A stretch of DNA of 14,050 bases from Gammaproteobacteria bacterium (GTDB lineage Bacteria; Pseudomonadota; Gammaproteobacteria; Pseudomonadales; Azotimanducaceae), in the NCBI GenBank assembly GCA_003476445.1, contig DMUF01000005.1, positions 6,374 to 20,423 on the forward strand, read 5' to 3'. A program made the position numbers and the translations under genes. Every line of letters starts with the position of its first letter. The first letter of the stretch is position 1. Under the pieces are notes generated by a model. It was not told the origin of the DNA. It ran no database searches and saw only the letters and a program-made list of their open reading frames with translations. This document shows, in pieces, positions 7,373 through 13,947 of this stretch.

Positions 7373-7401
7373 AGATACGCCGCGAACTTTCGGTCCGCGG
7401 C
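7373..7401. repeat. Hairpin-forming repeat, copy 2 of 2
   Basis: Second copy of the 29-base unit, with CGCCGCG and CGCGGCG arms forming a 7-bp stem. It differs from copy 1 only in the loop region and one stem-edge position (GG to AA and one C to T), so the pairing capacity is kept. It ends 8 bases before the stop codon of the protease gene on the opposite strand. Confidence 0.6.
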
Positions 7402-7409
7402 GCGCTTCC

Positions 7410-8771
7410 TCAACGAATCACGATATAGCCGTACTGACCCGCGCGATAAACCCTGAGTAACAGCTGGTCCCCGGAGCGCTCCACGGCAGACTGCAGCTGT
7501 TCCAGATTGCGCACCCCGCGACGATTGCACGCCACGACGATGTCGCCCGGGCGCAGCCCAAAGTCCCAGGCCACGCTGCCTTCCGCAACCTCGGTCACTA
7601 GCACCCCGGCGTCATCGCTGACCTCCGTATCGTTGCGGAAGTTCTGTAACGTGGTGCCAAGCAGGCGCCGGTCGAGACGTTCACCCTGAATTTTTTCGAG
7701 CGGCTCGTCCCGAATATCCAGTGTCACGCGCCGCACGCGACCATCACGCAGAATCTCAACGGGCACCCGCTCCCCCACAAACATGAGCGCGGCCTGTCCA
7801 TCGAATTCGGTCACGCGGCGAATGGGCCGGTCTTCCACCCGCGTGATGATGTCGCCCGGGCGCAGCCCCGCCTTCGCTGCCGCGCCGTCCGCCTGCACTT
7901 CCACAACGACCACGCCTTCGCGATTTTCGACGCCGAACGCCTCCGCCAGATCGGGGTTGAGACCCTGCACCGCGAGCCCGAGAAAGCCGCGCCGCACCTC
8001 ACCGTGCTTGATGAGTTCGCCCATGATCGCCTGCACCATATTGGCGGGAATCGCGAAACCAATACCCACGTTGCCGCCGGCAGGCGCCAGAATGGCGGTG
8101 TTGATGCCGACGAGTCGCCCCGACAGATCCACGAGCGCGCCGCCCGAGTTGCCTGGGTTGATGGACGCATCGGTCTGAATGAAATCCTCGTAGCCTTCTA
8201 TGCCGAGGCCGCTGCGACCCAGGGCACTGATGATGCCGCTGGTCACGGTCTGGTTGAGACCGAACGGGTTGCCAATCGCCACAACGAAATCGCCCACGCG
8301 CAGCGCTGCCGAATCGGTAAAGGTGATCTCGACCAGCGCATCCGGAGTGACCTTGAGCACCGCAAGGTCGACCCTCGGATCAGACCCGACGAGCGTCGCC
8401 TTCAGCGTGCGGCCGTCTGCAAGCGTCACGTTGATCTCGTCGGCGCGCTCGACCACGTGGTGATTGGTCACGATGTAACCACCCCGGGCATCCACCACAA
8501 CGCCCGATCCGGCACTTTGCGTGCGGCGCAGCCGTTCACGATCGGGCACGTTAAAGAAGCGGCGGAAAAACGGGTCCTCGAGCAGCGGATTGCGCACCTG
8601 CACCGTGGTGTAAGTCGCTATGTTCACGACCGCCGGTGTCACGCCCTCGAGCATCGGAGCAAGGCTTGGTAACGCTTCACCGCCGGGCAGCGTGGAGGGC
8701 AGAGCTGCCGTCGCCGGCGTGGCGCCCATCAGTGCAAGGAGAATAATCAGCGGACCGAACGCATTACGCAT
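7410..8771 (-). CDS. Periplasmic serine endoprotease, DegQ/DegP (HtrA) family
   Basis: A 453-residue trypsin-like protease with two PDZ domains, expected to degrade or refold misfolded envelope proteins. Residues 1-22 form a signal peptide with likely cleavage after ATPATA. The catalytic triad is H105 (TNHHVV), D135 (DPRVDLAVL) and S209 (NPGNSGGAL). The two PDZ domains follow, each with a GLRPGDI motif, and the protein ends in a DegQ-like YGYIVIR. The frame stays open upstream to 8918, but that extension overlaps the transporter gene. The ATG at 8771 gives the clean signal peptide and has GGAG within 15 bases upstream. The transporter stop lies only 4 bases before this start and overlaps the ribosome site region, so the two genes are probably cotranscribed. 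Two PDZ domains and the absence of a retained membrane anchor favour DegQ/DegP over DegS. Confidence 0.95.
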   Translation of the reverse strand: MRNAFGPLIILLALMGATPATAALPSTLPGGEALPSLAPMLEGVTPAVVNIATYTTVQVRNPLLEDPFFRRFFNVPDRERLRRTQSAGSGVVVDARGGYIVTNHHVVERADEINVTLADGRTLKATLVGSDPRVDLAVLKVTPDALVEITFTDSAALRVGDFVVAIGNPFGLNQTVTSGIISALGRSGLGIEGYEDFIQTDASINPGNSGGALVDLSGRLVGINTAILAPAGGNVGIGFAIPANMVQAIMGELIKHGEVRRGFLGLAVQGLNPDLAEAFGVENREGVVVVEVQADGAAAKAGLRPGDIITRVEDRPIRRVTEFDGQAALMFVGERVPVEILRDGRVRRVTLDIRDEPLEKIQGERLDRRLLGTTLQNFRNDTEVSDDAGVLVTEVAEGSVAWDFGLRPGDIVVACNRRGVRNLEQLQSAVERSGDQLLLRVYRAGQYGYIVIR

Positions 8772-8775
8772 GGAG

Positions 8776-9975
8776 CTACTCCGTTCGTCGGGGCGCGGAT
8801 CCTGCCGCCAGCATGGCAAAGAATGCAAGCACCGAGGAAGCAGCCGCCACGCCATACGCAAGCGGATAGCCGCCCGCATCAAAGATGCCACCCAGCAGGG
8901 CCGGACCGCCCGCCACACCGATCACCGTCACCGCGTTCGACAGCGAGAATATTCGCGCATAAGACTCAACGCCAAAGCCCTCGGCGAGCCACAGGGGATG
9001 CAGCATGAGCAGATTTCCAACCGTCAAACCGAAGATAACTGCGCCGCCAAGCACACCGGTCGCACTGTCGGCCCCAGCGATGATCGCAAGCCCGAGCCCT
9101 TGCCCGAGCAGATTGACGAGCGTGTACAACCGGATCGGCACGCGGGTTACGAGAAACCCGCCGAGAAACCGTCCGCTGATGCTGCACAGGGTCAGAGCCT
9201 GTACCGCAAGGGTCGCGGTATCGAGCCCGGCGATCCCGACCGCGCGGTTATACAGGTGCGCGATGCCGCCCACCTGCGCGCCCATGGCGAAGAGATAGCC
9301 CAACGTCAGCAGGATGAAGAAAGGCGTGCGAATAGCAGCGTCGTAGTTCCAGCGCGCGCTCGACGGCGCCGGCGCACCTCCCCTTCCCAGAAGCCTGGGG
9401 CGATCACGCACCAACAGGATCGAGAGCGGCACGATGATCGCAGCGAACGCGATACCGAACCAGGTCATCGCCTGTTCTGGTCCGTGGGTCGACAGCATAC
9501 GAGCAGACCACGGCGTGAGCAGGATTCCACCGGCGGAAAGACCCGTGGACGCAATGGATAACGCAATGGAACGATCGCGACCTGGGAACCAGCGCGTGAC
9601 CAGCGTGGTCGAGGTGACGATGGAGACCGCGGCATTGCCAAACCCGAACAGGCTGAAGAGCAGGTAGATGCCCGGCAAGGAGGTCACAGTCCCGCTGAAT
9701 GCGAGCGCAATGCCGGCTATCAGCCCTCCTACCGCCATGATGACGCGGGCATCAAAGCGCTCGAGCAGGCTTGCGACCCACATGCCGCCTACGCCGCCGA
9801 CCAGGAAAAACAGGCTCACCGCGAGCGAGAGTTCACCAATGCCGTGCCCATGGACTGCGGCCAACACGTTCATGTAGACCGACATGTTGTAAAAGCCGAA
9901 GCCGGAGCTAACGGCAAGCACCACAAAGAGTGCGGCTACGAGCCACCAGCCGTAGTAGATGCGCGATTCCCCCAT
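8776..9975 (-). CDS. Major facilitator superfamily transporter (monocarboxylate/oxalate-formate antiporter-like)
   Basis: A 399-residue inner-membrane protein with about 12 hydrophobic segments. The first helix follows IYYGWWLVAALFVV, typical of the monocarboxylate/OFA-like branch. A conserved loop between helices 2 and 3 reads LLERFDARVIMAVGG (about residues 65-79). A central cytoplasmic loop around RDRPRLLGRGGAPAPSS (189-205) separates the two halves. Substrate cannot be predicted; a carboxylate is the family-based guess. The ATG at 9975 has only a weak GAAG upstream. It lies 4 bases upstream of the DegQ-like gene and is divergent from the dioxygenase gene across an 80-base region. Confidence 0.88.
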   Translation of the reverse strand: MGESRIYYGWWLVAALFVVLAVSSGFGFYNMSVYMNVLAAVHGHGIGELSLAVSLFFLVGGVGGMWVASLLERFDARVIMAVGGLIAGIALAFSGTVTSLPGIYLLFSLFGFGNAAVSIVTSTTLVTRWFPGRDRSIALSIASTGLSAGGILLTPWSARMLSTHGPEQAMTWFGIAFAAIIVPLSILLVRDRPRLLGRGGAPAPSSARWNYDAAIRTPFFILLTLGYLFAMGAQVGGIAHLYNRAVGIAGLDTATLAVQALTLCSISGRFLGGFLVTRVPIRLYTLVNLLGQGLGLAIIAGADSATGVLGGAVIFGLTVGNLLMLHPLWLAEGFGVESYARIFSLSNAVTVIGVAGGPALLGGIFDAGGYPLAYGVAAASSVLAFFAMLAAGSAPRRTE

Positions 9976-10004
9976 CGCTTCATTCTGGCGGATGCGACAA
10001 TCCG

Positions 10005-10029
10005 TTGACAGGGGTGATCACGCTATACT
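10005..10029 (+). promoter_or_regulatory. TTGACA and TATACT hexamers with short spacer, possible promoter of the PhyH-family gene
   Basis: A perfect -35 hexamer TTGACA (10005-10010) and a good -10 TATACT (10024-10029) are present 27 bases before the dioxygenase start, but the spacer is only 13 bases, not 16-18. The 8-base palindrome GTGATCAC (10014-10021) fills most of the spacer. The position is right for a promoter; the spacing is wrong for normal sigma-70 use. Confidence 0.3.
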
Positions 10030-10055
10030 GCGCTGGGGTCTGGGGGGAGCAGTCC

Positions 10056-10904
10056 ATGGGTCTGGTCAACGAGCACCGCGAGCGCTACCGGCGCGACGGT
10101 GTCATTCATCTGCCGGGGCTCCTTGATGACAAGGCGCTCAATGCTGCCCTGGCCGCCTACAACTGGAGCATCGACAACCCGGGACCGGGCGCATCACGCC
10201 TGCCCTCCAATGGCACCGGCACGTTCTATCAGGACCTCGCGAATCCGGCCGCCCTCGCGCAGTACGCACCGCTGTTACGGGATACGCTGCTCGCCGATAT
10301 CGTTACCGATCTGTTCGGGCAACCACGCGCGTGGTTCATGTACGAGCAGGTCTTTCTCAAGGAGAACGGCACCACGCGGCGCACGCCCTGGCACCAGGAC
10401 ACGCCTTATCTTCCCGTGGAGGGTAACGATCTGGCGGTCTTCTGGATCACGTTCGAACCGCTTGCCGCCGGACACGCGCTCGAATTCGTGCGCGGATCCC
10501 ATCGCGGCCCGCTCTTCGACGGCTCGCGCTTTGATCCCGCAGACGATACCGCACCGCTCTATGGCAACGGCGAGCTGCCATTGCTCCCGGATATCGAACG
10601 CGGTCGAGGATCCTGGGACATCGTTGCCTGGGACATCGAGCCGGGCGACGTCGTCGTCTTTCACCCCTCGATTCTGCACGGCGGCGGCCCGACCCTGCCG
10701 GGCATGCGCCGACGTACGCTGTCGCTGCGCTTTTTCGGCGAGGACGCGCGCGTGGCACGCCGACCCGGAATGGTTGCGGTCGAGCGCGACGAGCCGGAGC
10801 TTCCTCGCCCCGGTGAACATCCGCTCACACGCATGCGCCGCAGGGCGCCGGGTTCCGCGTTCGCTGATCCCGCGTTTCCACAAGTTTGGGCGCAGCAGAG
10901 GTGA
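10056..10904 (+). CDS. Phytanoyl-CoA dioxygenase (PhyH) family Fe(II)/2-oxoglutarate oxygenase
   Basis: A 282-residue cytoplasmic oxygenase of the PhyH family, which hydroxylates an unactivated carbon using O2 and 2-oxoglutarate. The iron-binding facial triad is H113 and D115 in PWHQDTPY and the distal H208 in ILHGGGP. A downstream arginine in RRRTLSLRF (about residue 225) is the likely 2-oxoglutarate anchor. Other family features are AVFWITFEPL and ALEFVRGSHRGP. The ATG at 10056 has the strong ribosome site GGGGGGAG at 10042-10049; longer in-frame starts lie inside the divergent transporter gene. The family ranges from phytanoyl-CoA hydroxylase to natural-product halogenases and ectoine hydroxylase. 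Neighbouring lipid genes suggest a lipid substrate, but this is inference. The stop is 9 bases from the 3' end of a convergent tRNA gene. Confidence 0.92.
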   Translation: MGLVNEHRERYRRDGVIHLPGLLDDKALNAALAAYNWSIDNPGPGASRLPSNGTGTFYQDLANPAALAQYAPLLRDTLLADIVTDLFGQPRAWFMYEQVFLKENGTTRRTPWHQDTPYLPVEGNDLAVFWITFEPLAAGHALEFVRGSHRGPLFDGSRFDPADDTAPLYGNGELPLLPDIERGRGSWDIVAWDIEPGDVVVFHPSILHGGGPTLPGMRRRTLSLRFFGEDARVARRPGMVAVERDEPELPRPGEHPLTRMRRRAPGSAFADPAFPQVWAQQR

Positions 10905-10913
10905 TGGGGAGAA

Positions 10914-10989
10914 TGGAGCGGGACACGGGACTCGAACCCGTCGCCTACAGCTTGGGAAGCTGTCGCTCTACCAGATGAGCTAGTCCCGC
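10914..10989 (-). tRNA. tRNA-Gly, anticodon CCC
   Basis: A complete 76-nt cloverleaf on the minus strand. The acceptor stem GCGGGAC pairs with GTCCCGC, followed by discriminator U and an encoded CCA. The D arm is GCTC-ATCTGGTA-GAGC. The anticodon arm is ACAGC-TTCCCAA-GCTGT, giving CCC at positions 34-36. The T arm is ACGGG-TTCGAGT-CCCGT. It decodes GGG glycine codons. A -10-like CATAAT lies upstream at 11042-11047 (minus strand), with a weak -35. Confidence 0.97.
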
Positions 10990-11002
10990 AGAGAGGTCAC
11001 CA

Positions 11003-11031
11003 GAGGGTGCAGCAAAATCGCCTACACCCTC
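11003..11031 (-). promoter_or_regulatory. Hairpin in the 5' leader of tRNA-Gly
   Basis: GAGGGTG and CACCCTC form a perfect 7-bp stem around a 15-base loop, 13 bases upstream of the mature tRNA 5' end. If the CATAAT at 11042-11047 is the -10, the stem would lie in the transcribed leader. A role in leader folding or as a protein site is possible. The rest of the 152-base gap (10990-11141) holds no gene, and no clear terminator for the P450 gene was seen. Confidence 0.35.
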
Positions 11032-11141
11032 GCGTGCGCCGATTATGACAAAACCTGCCGCCGCACTGAAGCGTGTCGTGTCGACCACCACCCGAGCCAA
11101 CCCCGGGCATGCCGACACGGCGCGCTGCTGCTGACGCACAT

Positions 11142-12467
11142 TCAGGCGGGAATACGCACGGGCAGCTCCAGAATGCCGCGAATGAAGTTGGACCGCAGGT
11201 AGACGGGATCGCCGGCCAGCTCGATCTTCGGGAACCGCTTCAGTATTTCTTCCCACAGCACGCGCAACTGCATTTCGCCCAGGCGATTGCCGAGACAGCG
11301 GTGAATGCCGAAGCCGAACGAGAGGTGCTTGCGCGGGTTGGCGCGATCGATAATGAATTGGTCAGGGGATTCGATTTCGCTCGCGTCGCGGTTTCCGGAC
11401 GCATACCACATCACCACCTTGTCGCCCGCCCGAATGCTCGCGCCGCCGAGCTCCGTGTCAACGAGCGCGGTTCGCGCCATGTGCGCGACAGGCGACTGCC
11501 AGCGGATGATCTCTGGAACCATGGTCGCCACGAGGCCCGGGTTCGCCCGCAGCCGGTCGTACTGTTCCGGATGCTGATTCAGCGCCAGCACACCGCCGGA
11601 GATCGAGTTGCGCGTGGTGTCATTGCCGCCAACGATGAGCAGCAGCACATTGCCGAGATATTCGTTCGGCGGCATGTCACGGGTCGCCTCGCCCTGCACC
11701 AGCATCGAGATCAGGTCGTCCGCGGGCGCGTTGCGCTGCTGACGCTCCTTCCAGATCCCATCGAAATAGGCCCAGCAGTTCCACAGTTCCTTGAAGCCTT
11801 CCTCCGGCGTCGCGAAAAACTCCGGGTTGCCGATGTTCTGGGTGGCGTCCGACCAATAGATGAGCTTGTGCCGATCTTCCTGCGGCACACCCAGAATGGT
11901 CGCCAACATCTGACCGGTGAGCTCCACGGAGACATGACGAACCCAGTTGAACGTCTCGTTACGCGGCAAGGCATCGAGGATCTCACCCGCCCGCTGGCGG
12001 ATCAGCCCTTCCAGGTCGGACAGGTGGCGCGGCGTGAACATGGGGGCAACGACCTTGCGCTGCAAATCATGCTTGGGCTGGTCCTCCATGATGAACATGG
12101 GCAAATGAAACATGGGATCCGGGTTCGGATCAGCGCGACCACCGAGCTGAATGCCACCCCGGCGTGAATCGGAGGAAAAAATCTGGTGGCTTGAATCCAC
12201 CTGCATGATGTCGTTGAAGCGCGTTACCGACCAGTAAGGACCGAACTGGCTGTTAGCGCAGTAGTGCACCGGAGCTTCAGCGCGCAGGCGCTCAAACCAG
12301 GACAACGCGGTATTCGCCTCGAACAAGAGCGGGTGGCCAGGATTCATATCCGCGAGCGGGACCGAATAGGGATCCACGAGCGGATCCATCGCCCATTCGG
12401 CAAGCATTTCCGCATTCGATCGGCGATAGAGCTCGCGCTGCGCAATCTCGGTATCGGCTTCGCTCAT
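11142..12467 (-). CDS. Cytochrome P450, CYP153-like (alkane/fatty acid terminal hydroxylase)
   Basis: A 441-residue soluble bacterial P450. The heme loop FGFGIHRC (384-391) gives the thiolate ligand C391. The K-helix ExxR is E319-I-I-R322, and the I-helix oxygen-activating motif is GGNDTTRN (280-287). The sequence VGGNDTTRNS, the segment FGPYWSVTRFNDIM and the ending LWEEILKRF match my recollection of CYP153A enzymes, which hydroxylate the terminal carbon of medium-chain alkanes and fatty acids. The ATG at 12467 has a strong ribosome site, TGAGGAGAAT, just upstream; a longer frame to 12539 lacks support. The enzyme needs a ferredoxin and a reductase. Neither is adjacent, although a suitable reductase lies at 1187-2389. 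The 158-base gap upstream carries a GCGATC array that may be regulatory. Confidence 0.93.
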   Translation of the reverse strand: MSEADTEIAQRELYRRSNAEMLAEWAMDPLVDPYSVPLADMNPGHPLLFEANTALSWFERLRAEAPVHYCANSQFGPYWSVTRFNDIMQVDSSHQIFSSDSRRGGIQLGGRADPNPDPMFHLPMFIMEDQPKHDLQRKVVAPMFTPRHLSDLEGLIRQRAGEILDALPRNETFNWVRHVSVELTGQMLATILGVPQEDRHKLIYWSDATQNIGNPEFFATPEEGFKELWNCWAYFDGIWKERQQRNAPADDLISMLVQGEATRDMPPNEYLGNVLLLIVGGNDTTRNSISGGVLALNQHPEQYDRLRANPGLVATMVPEIIRWQSPVAHMARTALVDTELGGASIRAGDKVVMWYASGNRDASEIESPDQFIIDRANPRKHLSFGFGIHRCLGNRLGEMQLRVLWEEILKRFPKIELAGDPVYLRSNFIRGILELPVRIPA

Positions 12468-12593
12468 GACATTCTCCTCACGATGAAAACAGGGGGCACA
12501 GCCGGGGGCATCGATTGCGCCACCGAACCTAACGCCCATGGGCCGATGTTAGACGCTCCCGCGCATGGGTGCCGTGAGCGGATGCCCGCACCC

Positions 12594-12614
12594 GCGATCT
12601 GATCGCATGCGATC
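12594..12614. promoter_or_regulatory. GCGATC/GATCGC/GCGATC array before the P450 gene, possible operator
   Basis: Three alternating 6-mers: GCGATC (12594-12599), GATCGC (12601-12606) and GCGATC (12609-12614). The last two form the perfect 14-bp palindrome GATCGCATGCGATC (12601-12614). The array sits about 130 bases upstream of the P450 start and just after the small membrane-protein gene. It could be a regulator binding site, or the hairpin end of the upstream transcript. Confidence 0.4.
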
Positions 12615-12625
12615 TGACCGCGCTC

Positions 12626-12760
12626 TTACGAGAGCAGAAATCCAATCAGAAGCGCGACGAAGATCACGACCCAGATCAGCCACTGGCTCGCGGGTTCGTA
12701 GCGGGAAGAATCGGGTTCCGGGGCCTTTGCTTGATCCTGACTCGGTTTCGGGTCGCTCAT
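12626..12760 (-). CDS. Small single-pass membrane protein (44 residues)
   Basis: A short gene starting MSDPKPSQDQ, with AGGACA upstream of the ATG at 12760 and a TAA stop at 12626. The first 24 residues are hydrophilic and rich in proline, acidic and glutamine residues. Residues 27-43 (WLIWVVIFVALLIGFLL) form one strong transmembrane segment ending at the C terminus. The frame stays open to 12949, but that extension runs inside the hydrolase gene. The start lies 23 bases after the hydrolase stop, so the two are probably cotranscribed. Function is unknown. The charge pattern suggests the N terminus is soluble and the C terminus is the anchor. It may modulate a membrane partner, but nothing in the sequence names one. 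Confidence 0.7.
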   Translation of the reverse strand: MSDPKPSQDQAKAPEPDSSRYEPASQWLIWVVIFVALLIGFLLS

Positions 12761-12783
12761 GAGAATGTCCTGTCTGCGCTGCG

Positions 12784-13947
12784 TTACTGCCAGCCACGTT
12801 GGGTAAACCATTCGGCACAGTGGCGCGCGGCGAGCGCGCTCTGCTCGGGCTGGCCCGCGTAATAATGGGTCGCCCCGGCAATATCGATACGCGTCTTTTC
12901 CGGGTGCCCGATCGCCTCGAAAAGCCGCGCAGTGTGGCTGGGCGTACACGCGTTGTCAGCACTGTTCCCGATCACGAGAACCGGGCAGCGGACATTCGCT
13001 CCATTCTTCTGGCCGTGCGCGCGGGACTCATCGAAGCTCCACTGCGACAGCCAGCTGCGCAGCGTGCAGAACCGGGCCAGCCCGACCGGGCCCATGTTTA
13101 CCACGCGCGGATCGCCGAGATAGCAGGTGCCAGGCAAGCGATCGTTAGGATCGACCCTCGGATCGAGCCAGCGCGGGTCCGCCATGGTGCCGTGCACCAC
13201 GAAACCCTCCTCCGCGCCGGGCCCGTCTGCGGCAATCCGAGCCGCGAGCCGTTCCTTCGCCCAGTTGGTGATGCGCCGGTTGCGCGCTATCTGCGCCGCG
13301 CGAAAGTGTTCGAGAAAGTCCGCTGAGTACGGTGGCTGCGCCGGATTACGCGGGTTGTAGAGATCAAGCGCGGGGTCTCTACGATCCGGGTTGTGTTCGT
13401 CGAGAATGGAGGGGTCCATCCATTCGGTGAGCGTGACCGAGCGGCTGACATGGGCCGCCATCAGCACAATCCCCTGCGCCGGCAGCAGCCCCGCGCCCTT
13501 GAGGTCTACCGGATCGCCGGCGGGGGTTGTGTCCAGCGTCGGCGACTGCGCCTGCTCCTGATAAAAGAGCGCAAGCGAGCCGCCGCCCGACCAGCCGCCC
13601 AAGATCACGTTGTCATAGCCAAATCGCTCGCGCGCATCACGGATGCCGGCGCCCAAGTCGAGCAGGCACTTTTCCATGATCAGCGCGCTGTCGTTACCGC
13701 GGTAATGCGTGTTGACGTAGAGCACGTGGATACCGGTACGCGCCAGCTGGTTCATGATCGGCAGAAAGGCGCCGCCGCCGACCGGATGGCTGAACACGAA
13801 CACAGTGCGGGAGGGCACCCCCTCCGGAATGATGCGCATGCATTCGATGAAGACCGAACCCGGCTCGCCGCCATAGGTATCCTTGAACGCCGCCTTTTCC
13901 TGGTAGACCACGCCGTAACTCTCACGCACGATGCGATTGCCCTTCAC
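12784..13947 (-). CDS. Alpha/beta hydrolase
   Basis: A 387-residue serine hydrolase from the chosen start. The oxyanion region is SHPVGGG (53-59), the nucleophile elbow is GWSGGGS with S120, the acid is likely D331 in GNSADNACTPSH, and the base is H361 in GATHYYAGQP. A long insertion between the nucleophile and the acid, about residues 130-320, forms the cap. The start is uncertain. A TTG at 13992 opens the longest frame but lacks a ribosome site, and a stop lies shortly before it; the GTG at 13947 has GGGAGGAGAG immediately upstream and is preferred. No signal peptide is visible, so it is probably cytoplasmic. An ester or thioester substrate is likely. Proximity to the P450 suggests lipid metabolism, by inference. 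Confidence 0.88.
   Translation of the reverse strand: MKGNRIVRESYGVVYQEKAAFKDTYGGEPGSVFIECMRIIPEGVPSRTVFVFSHPVGGGAFLPIMNQLARTGIHVLYVNTHYRGNDSALIMEKCLLDLGAGIRDARERFGYDNVILGGWSGGGSLALFYQEQAQSPTLDTTPAGDPVDLKGAGLLPAQGIVLMAAHVSRSVTLTEWMDPSILDEHNPDRRDPALDLYNPRNPAQPPYSADFLEHFRAAQIARNRRITNWAKERLAARIAADGPGAEEGFVVHGTMADPRWLDPRVDPNDRLPGTCYLGDPRVVNMGPVGLARFCTLRSWLSQWSFDESRAHGQKNGANVRCPVLVIGNSADNACTPSHTARLFEAIGHPEKTRIDIAGATHYYAGQPEQSALAARHCAEWFTQRGWQ

Noticed and set aside
7270..7530. Minus-strand frame of 86 codons with internal repeat AADR..AAYL
   Set aside because: It overlaps the protease 3' end in another frame, and its internal repeat is only the translation of the tandem intergenic hairpins.
7539..7868. 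A 21-base exact repeat (7539-7559 and 7848-7868)
   Set aside because: Both copies encode the GLRPGDI motif of the two PDZ domains of the protease, so shared protein sequence explains the identity.
8620..9561. Plus-strand open frame of 313 codons opposite the transporter and protease genes
   Set aside because: It runs across two well-supported minus-strand genes and their junction, and its composition is Arg/Gln/His-rich without domain features.
10105..10989. Integrated element at the tRNA-Gly gene
   Set aside because: No integrase, no second copy of the tRNA 3' end and no phage or plasmid gene is visible in the window, so an island cannot be called.
11073..12167. Plus-strand open frame of 364 codons opposite the P450 gene
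   Set aside because: It lies wholly opposite a gene with full P450 motifs, its product is rich in Arg, His and Ala as expected for GC-rich antisense frames, and it has no recognisable domain.
12534..12543. Ten-base palindrome GCCCATGGGC upstream of the P450 gene
   Set aside because: Short GC-rich palindromes are frequent by chance in this composition, and no second copy or adjoining half-sites were seen.
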